From CAZMOK01 sp964567785 (GTDB taxonomy: Bacteria; Bacteroidota; Bacteroidia; Bacteroidales; JAGOPY01), in NCBI GenBank assembly GCA_964567785.1, contig CAZMOK010000002.1, positions 30,070-94,069 on the forward strand: a DNA stretch of 64,000 nucleotides, written 5' to 3'. How positions within the stretch are numbered: position 1 is the first letter of the stretch; the number at the start of each line of letters is the position of its first letter. The notes beneath the pieces were generated by a model. It had not been told where the DNA came from and made no database searches. It worked only from the letters and a program-made list of their open reading frames with translations. Positions 59,543 to 64,000 of the stretch are shown here, piece after piece. Both the position numbers and the translations under genes were made by a program.

Positions 59543-61516
59543 CTATTTGCAAAACCTGTTGATCAACCTGTACGCATCCCGGATACCCAGTTCGCCTGCC
59601 CTGCTCAGGTCTTCACAGGCTTCTTCATTCTTATTAAGGAACAACAGTGTAAGGCCCCTGTTGTAGTATGCTTCAGCAAAATCCCCGAGGAGTTCCAGGG
59701 CCCTCGTATAATCCCTGACTGCTCCGGAATAGTCTCGCATACGGTTCTTTACGTTACCTCTGTTGAACCATGCAAATGGGAATTCAGGCGCCATCCCGAC
59801 AACCCTGTTAAGATCGTCCAGGGCAGGTCCGTAATCGGGCCGGTCCCTTGTTACTTTATCAGGTGTGTCTTCAAGTTCGCCCCATGTAATGATAACAGAG
59901 CTTGAATATCTCTCTTCCAGGAAATGGTGCTCGGCCATTTCGAAGTATGCCTGCGCCCTGTTTAGGTAAGCAAGCAGCAAATCCTTATCGAGTTTTATGG
60001 CTTTATTGTACTCTGCTATGGCAGTTTTGTAATTCTGTACCATGCCATTGATGATCCCTTTGTAAAGGTACACTTCAGGCCCCGATTCTTCATACTTGAG
60101 TATGCTGTCGGCAAAGGCAATCTGGTTGTAGGCATCCTCCAGCGAAAGGTCCATGATATCGTTTGTAATGGCAAACTTAAGTCCGTAGGGATTGTTATTG
60201 TTGATCTCAGCAACTTGTTTAACGTAATAACCCTCTCTTGTAAGCCTCACATAAGCCAGGTCATCGGGAATGAACTGAACGTAAAACGCATGTTCCAGTC
60301 CGGGTGCCTGTCCTGCCTGCCTTTCAACCATCTGGAAATTCTGGAAATCGGCCTCGAACTCGATGATCCTGTCAAAGTAGCTTGAGTCGGAGTACTTTTT
60401 CATCACTATGGCGCTGTCAAGGCTGCCCAGGTTTACCCTGTCAATTATTTCATAAGCTTTTTCATAATCCAGGAAGGCTTGTTTTTCATTCCCCAATTGC
60501 CGGTGAACATCCGAGCGGTTCAAATAGGCACCTGCAAAATCGGGGAACAGGTTAATGGTGGCAGTGTAATCCTTAACAGCATCCCTGAAATTCTCAAGCT
60601 GGTGATTGGTAATTCCCCGGTTGTAGTGGGTATAGATATTATCGGGATTGATCCGGAGCACCCTGTCATAATCATCAAGAGCTTCCTTAAGCTTTCCTAG
60701 CTGGGATTTCAGCAGGGCACGATTATAATAAGCAAGTGCATTGTCGGGATCAAGGCGTATCACCTGTGTGTAATCACCCAGCGAGCCGAGTGTATCTCCT
60801 GTGAATATCCTGGACAGGGCCCTGTTGAAATAGGCATATGCATTATTGTTATCCAGACGGATGGCATAATCAAAATCGGCCACTGCCTTTTCATAATTCT
60901 TTTCTTCGTAATGGATCACCCCGCGCCTGAGGTAGGCCCCGGCATCATACGGTTCAAGTTCTATTGCTTTTTTACAGTCATCGAGCGCGCCCTCATAGTT
61001 TTTCAGGACCGATTTGGCTACAGCCCTGTTAAGATAGGCCTGAGAGTTTTTCGGATTAAGCCTGATGGCAGAGTCAAAGTCGTCCATCGACCAGAGGTAA
61101 CTTTCCATATGAAGCTTGACTGCTCCGCGGCTTACATATATCTCGTCGTTGAAAGGGTCCAGTTCAATGGCCCTGTCCATATCGCGCAGGGCGTTGTAGT
61201 AATCCTGCATATGGTCCCTGGTTATGCCCCGGTAGTGGTAGGCATGCGAATAAAGCGGATGCAGTTGTATTGCCTTTGAGAAATCCCTGTCGGCGCCCAG
61301 GTAATCGCCCAGGTTATATTTGGCAATACCGCGAAAGAAATATGCTTCAAAACGGTCGCCTTCAACATTGATCACTTTGGTAAAGCTGCTGATGGCCGAC
61401 CTGAAATCGTTCTGCGCCAACTCCTGCCGTCCTACAGCAAGGAAATAATCGGTGTTCACCTGGGCTGAGGCTGCAAAAGCAGTAAAAAACAGGGCTATGA
61501 CTAGGGAAAGCCTCAT
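59543..61516 (-). CDS. Exported multi-TPR protein
   Basis: A 657-residue protein with a signal peptide (MRLSLVIALFFTAFAASAQ) and at least ten tandem TPR motifs of 34 residues between about residues 23 and 350 (for example AYFNRALSRIFTGDTLGSL, AYLRRGVIHYEEKNYEKA), then a less regular middle (375-480) and more TPRs to the C-terminus. It is probably a periplasmic scaffold. It lies 17 bp downstream of moaC in the same direction; a role in cofactor synthesis is not implied. Confidence 0.87.
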   Translation of the reverse strand: MRLSLVIALFFTAFAASAQVNTDYFLAVGRQELAQNDFRSAISSFTKVINVEGDRFEAYFFRGIAKYNLGDYLGADRDFSKAIQLHPLYSHAYHYRGITRDHMQDYYNALRDMDRAIELDPFNDEIYVSRGAVKLHMESYLWSMDDFDSAIRLNPKNSQAYLNRAVAKSVLKNYEGALDDCKKAIELEPYDAGAYLRRGVIHYEEKNYEKAVADFDYAIRLDNNNAYAYFNRALSRIFTGDTLGSLGDYTQVIRLDPDNALAYYNRALLKSQLGKLKEALDDYDRVLRINPDNIYTHYNRGITNHQLENFRDAVKDYTATINLFPDFAGAYLNRSDVHRQLGNEKQAFLDYEKAYEIIDRVNLGSLDSAIVMKKYSDSSYFDRIIEFEADFQNFQMVERQAGQAPGLEHAFYVQFIPDDLAYVRLTREGYYVKQVAEINNNNPYGLKFAITNDIMDLSLEDAYNQIAFADSILKYEESGPEVYLYKGIINGMVQNYKTAIAEYNKAIKLDKDLLLAYLNRAQAYFEMAEHHFLEERYSSSVIITWGELEDTPDKVTRDRPDYGPALDDLNRVVGMAPEFPFAWFNRGNVKNRMRDYSGAVRDYTRALELLGDFAEAYYNRGLTLLFLNKNEEACEDLSRAGELGIRDAYRLINRFCK

Positions 61517-61533
61517 TATTCGGTAACCTGCGG

Positions 61534-61986
61534 CTAAATATCTTCTTTTGTTTTACTTAAGAGCTTAACACCGGAGATCACCATTATCTTGTCCACGGCC
61601 TTGCACATATCGTAAACCGTCAACAGGCCAACCTGCACTGCCGTGAGCGCCTCCATCTCAACTCCGGTCCTGCCTGTGCATGAAACTTCACTGGTAACGG
61701 TTACACCATCGTCACTCAACGATGCTTCAGCTTTGATTTTGGTAAGAAGCAACGGATGGCAAAGCGGGATCAGTTCGCTGGTTTTTTTTGCAGCCTGGAT
61801 AGCGGCGATCTCTGCTGTTGTCAGCACATCACCTTTTTTGACCTGGTTTTCGCTTATGAGTTTTACCGTATTTTGTTTTAGCCTGATGAAGCCTTCGGCC
61901 CTGGCAGTCCTGAACTGATCGGCTTTTTGGCCCACATCCACCATCCGGGCCTTTCCCTTTTCATTGGTATGTGATAATTCTTCCAT
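61534..61986 (-). CDS. moaC: Cyclic pyranopterin monophosphate synthase
   Basis: MoaC converts the MoaA product to cyclic pyranopterin monophosphate. About 150 residues with the family motifs LIPLCHPLLLTKI and TGRTGVEMEALTAV, including the catalytic Lys/Asp region (DMCKAVDK). The frame is open through the repeat to 62079, but the ATG at 61986 (MEELSHTNEKGKARMVDV) gives the conserved N-terminus. It is 46 bp downstream of moaA. Confidence 0.95.
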   Translation of the reverse strand: MEELSHTNEKGKARMVDVGQKADQFRTARAEGFIRLKQNTVKLISENQVKKGDVLTTAEIAAIQAAKKTSELIPLCHPLLLTKIKAEASLSDDGVTVTSEVSCTGRTGVEMEALTAVQVGLLTVYDMCKAVDKIMVISGVKLLSKTKEDI

Positions 61987-61996
61987 TCTTACGATT

Positions 61997-62032
61997 TTGA
62001 CAACAGAGACAATAGAGACAATAGTGACAATA
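61997..62032 (-). repeat. 9-bp tandem repeat array beginning right after the moaA stop
   Basis: Minus strand, starting the base after the moaA TAA (62035-62033): TATTGTCAC, TATTGTCTC, TATTGTCTC, TGTTGTCAA. The four units fill the space between moaA and moaC, so the ribosome-binding region of moaC lies within or just after the array. Confidence 0.88.
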
Positions 62033-62833
62033 TTATCCCCCAAGATTATAAAATTGTTCCTTGAGGTTCCTCGTTCCACAGGCAGGCTTATTCCTGACCG
62101 CTTCGAGGATGGCGTTTTTAGCCCCGAGGATCCTCACGCTGTAGCCCCTGGCATCGAACAAGCAGGGTTTGATCAATCCGTTGGCAGTTAGCCTTAGCCT
62201 ATTGCATATGGCACAGTGTCCTCCCCTTCCCCCTTCAACAACCGAATATTGTCCTGTTGCCAGGTCCATCTGGTGTATAAACCTGACCTCAAACCCGTTA
62301 TCCTCACCAAATTTTTTGACCCTGAGAGCATCCGGTTCATCCGATGAACTTTCAACCACACAATTCAGCTTAATGGGCTTGAGGCCTGCCTCCCTGGCGG
62401 CATCCAGCCCCTTGAAAACATCTTCAAGGTCACCATTCCGGGTGATCTGCCTGTACTTTTCAGGATCGATTGTATCGAGGCTCACATTTACCCGTTGCAG
62501 TCCGGCTTTTTTAAGTTGATGGGCAAACTTGTCGAGGAGTATGCCGTTGGTGGTCATCGAGAGGTCGCTGATGCCTTCCACACCAGATATCATCCTGACG
62601 AGTTCAACCACATCCTTTCTCACAAGAGGTTCTCCGCCTGTAAGCCTGACTTTATCCACACCGAGAGAGACAGCTTGCTTAACAACCCCTGTGATCTCGT
62701 CGAAGGTGAGGATATCCGAATGTTTAAGTAACCTGATACCCTCCGCCGGCATGCAGTATATACAACGCAGATTACACCGGTCGGTGACCGATATCCTGAG
62801 ATAATTGATCTTTCTGTTAAACCTGTCGTACAT
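62033..62833 (-). CDS. moaA: GTP 3',8-cyclase, compact form
   Basis: MoaA is the radical SAM enzyme of the first cofactor step. The N-terminal cluster site CNLRCIYC (C-x3-C-x2-C with the preceding C of DRC) and LTGGEPLVRKD are intact, as is the C-terminal cluster site CAICNRLRLTANGLIKPCL. The protein has 266 residues against about 325-340 for standard MoaA. The missing part lies mainly between the SAM barrel (FIHQMDL) and the second cluster, where about 50 residues are absent. The gene is intact, overlapping moeA by 17 bp. Confidence 0.9.
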   Translation of the reverse strand: MYDRFNRKINYLRISVTDRCNLRCIYCMPAEGIRLLKHSDILTFDEITGVVKQAVSLGVDKVRLTGGEPLVRKDVVELVRMISGVEGISDLSMTTNGILLDKFAHQLKKAGLQRVNVSLDTIDPEKYRQITRNGDLEDVFKGLDAAREAGLKPIKLNCVVESSSDEPDALRVKKFGEDNGFEVRFIHQMDLATGQYSVVEGGRGGHCAICNRLRLTANGLIKPCLFDARGYSVRILGAKNAILEAVRNKPACGTRNLKEQFYNLGG

Positions 62834-63992
62834 CTACCTTTTCACCTTTTTTAAGCAGTCTTGTGCCTGCCGGGACGGCAGCCATGGCGTGAGCTCCGGC
62901 CAGGGCATAAATATGGGCGGAGCCATGGTATTCCAGGGGAATAACGGTCCCCCCTTCTGTAAATTGCACGGGTATCCACGAAAGACGGTTGGCTTTTTTC
63001 CTTGTGTATTCCACCTCAAGGGGCAGCCTTAGCTTCCGGTACGGTTCTTTTGATCCCATCATTTTCTTAAGCATCGGCCGCACAAATAGTTCGAACGTAG
63101 TAAAAGATGAAACAGGGTTTCCCGGCAGCCCGAAGATCCTTTTTTCATTTTTAAGGCCAAATACAGTAGGCTTTCCGGGCTGGATTGCCACTGTTTTAAA
63201 CTTCAGTTTAATTCCCAGCTTTTCCAGTACGCCGGGGATAAAGTCGTATTCACCCATTGAAACGCCTCCGCTGAGAAGCACCACATCACTTTCATCGAGA
63301 GCTTTTGAAAGCAGGTCATAGGTTAACTTTTGATCGTCCCCGGCAATGCCGAAGTAGGTTGCATTTGCTCCGGCACGAACAGCCTGGGCGGTAAGCTGCG
63401 GGCCATTACTGTTACGAATCTGAGAAACGGAGGGTTTGTGATGTGCTTCCACTATTTCATCCCCGGTAGAGATCACACCTACAGCCGGTTTCCTGGCTAC
63501 CAGCGGATTGGTCCAGCCAACCGAAGCCATCACAGCGATGTGCTGAGGCTCAATCCGGATGCCTGCAGTAACGGCAACATCCCCTACTTTAACATCCTCA
63601 GCCTTCTTCGCAATATTGCTTTTTGTGGTTGGTTTCAGTATCTTCACCTTGCCTTCGCGGGTTATTTCGGTGTCTTCCACTTTAACCACTGCATTGGCAC
63701 CATCAGGCACCATTGCCCCGGTCATGATACGGGCGCAATTCCCTTCCATAACCTTTTTCTTTGGGGGATTTCCTGCAGCAATTGTTTCTATGATCTCCAG
63801 TTCCTTGTCCTGGTCTTCACGGCGGCAGGCGAAACCGTCCATGGCCGATTTATCGAACGGGGGCATTTCAACATCGGATGTAACGTCTTCTGCCAGAAAC
63901 CGTCCCATCGAGTTTTCCAGTCTTACCTTCTCCGTTCCGCACTGCGGGGCATTGTCAAGAACTATTTTCAGTGCCTTTTCAAAAGTTATCAT
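62817..63992 (-). CDS. moeA: Molybdopterin molybdenumtransferase
   Basis: MoeA inserts molybdate into adenylated molybdopterin. The 391 residues hold the N-terminal motif (EMPPFDKSAMDGFA), the central MogA-like domain (GDEIVEAH, LSGGVSMGEYDFIP, LPGNPVSSF) and the C-terminal beta domain. It is the most upstream gene of the molybdenum cluster in this window and is complete; its ATG at 63992 is only 8 bp from the window edge, so its promoter or an upstream cotranscribed gene is not visible. Confidence 0.95.
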   Translation of the reverse strand: MITFEKALKIVLDNAPQCGTEKVRLENSMGRFLAEDVTSDVEMPPFDKSAMDGFACRREDQDKELEIIETIAAGNPPKKKVMEGNCARIMTGAMVPDGANAVVKVEDTEITREGKVKILKPTTKSNIAKKAEDVKVGDVAVTAGIRIEPQHIAVMASVGWTNPLVARKPAVGVISTGDEIVEAHHKPSVSQIRNSNGPQLTAQAVRAGANATYFGIAGDDQKLTYDLLSKALDESDVVLLSGGVSMGEYDFIPGVLEKLGIKLKFKTVAIQPGKPTVFGLKNEKRIFGLPGNPVSSFTTFELFVRPMLKKMMGSKEPYRKLRLPLEVEYTRKKANRLSWIPVQFTEGGTVIPLEYHGSAHIYALAGAHAMAAVPAGTRLLKKGEKVDVRQV

Positions 63993-64000
63993 GTCAGTGA

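Noticed and set aside
61987..62079. N-terminal extension of moaC through the 9-bp repeat
   Set aside because: The extension is encoded by the repeat (IVTIVSIVSVV) and overlaps moaA; the ATG at 61986 matches the family start.

Overview
The window reads as chromosomal DNA of a free-living member of Bacteroidota, most like the Bacteroidales/Marinilabiliales side of the phylum. Support comes from five proteins with a type IX secretion (T9SS) type A C-terminal sorting domain, a GldA-type ABC ATPase, a complete MoxR-DUF58-BatABCDE aerotolerance-type operon, a DUF5686/ABC/DUF5687 cluster, a CCDC81-type HU-SPOR protein, weak or absent Shine-Dalgarno sequences, and repeated matches to the phylum's -7 promoter element TAnnTTTG. 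This is a gene-dense housekeeping region: no rRNA, tRNA, CRISPR array, transposase or prophage gene was seen, and no stretch longer than about 300 bases lacks a gene (the largest gap, 28533-28786, holds a promoter).

Layout. 1-5170: tail of a membrane protein, gldA, metK, a strong bidirectional terminator, then two T9SS cargo proteins (one Omp28-like). 5162-10011 (minus): urocanase, a coiled-coil lipoprotein, an ECF sigma factor and a family 2 glycosyltransferase. 10077-20006: tgt, an LpxH-like hydrolase, an LptF/G permease, ispE (minus), a GH3-type enzyme with a propeller-like partner, a deoxynucleoside kinase, kdsB, HU-SPOR, trmB and an alkyltransferase-like protein. 20170-28532: the eight-gene moxR/bat operon, preceded by a striking pair of TTAACA-type repeats. 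28787-34100: two large T9SS cargo proteins, the second with a seven-repeat propeller inserted inside a fibronectin-like module. 34246-35212 (minus): an outer-membrane-type protein and a previously untracked 42-residue lipoprotein. 35327-46226: ung, BamA/Omp85-like, FadL-like, GDSL lipoprotein, rdgB, ddl (minus), PASTA protein, T9SS cargo, RluA-type synthase. 46192-51428 (minus): DUF5686 protein, ABC ATPase, DUF5687 membrane protein (with an operator-like 21-bp-period direct repeat upstream) and a MazG-like pyrophosphohydrolase. 51518-57379: AI-2E permease, THUMP methyltransferase, pfkA, priA. 57448-63992 (minus): FtsB/DivIC, HD hydrolase, MOSC-MogA fusion, TPR protein, moaC, moaA, moeA, i.e. 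much of a molybdenum cofactor pathway.

How the parts connect. Envelope biogenesis dominates: lipid A/Kdo (LpxH-like, LptF/G, KdsB), outer membrane assembly (Omp85), isoprenoid supply (IspE), peptidoglycan (Ddl), division (FtsB), and T9SS export with its cargo. The molybdenum cofactor cluster lacks MPT synthase (moaD/moaE) inside the window.

The most unusual thing seen is not a gene. Five short-period tandem repeat arrays (6, 7, 7, 7 and 9 bp units, different sequences) each start at, or within a base of, the stop codon of a minus-strand gene (7258, 34248, 49462, 57450, 62032). Other points worth following are the two paired direct-repeat operators with 21-22 bp period, the nested propeller-in-Fn3 protein, a tRNA-guanine transglycosylase lacking its zinc cysteines, and a compact MoaA.
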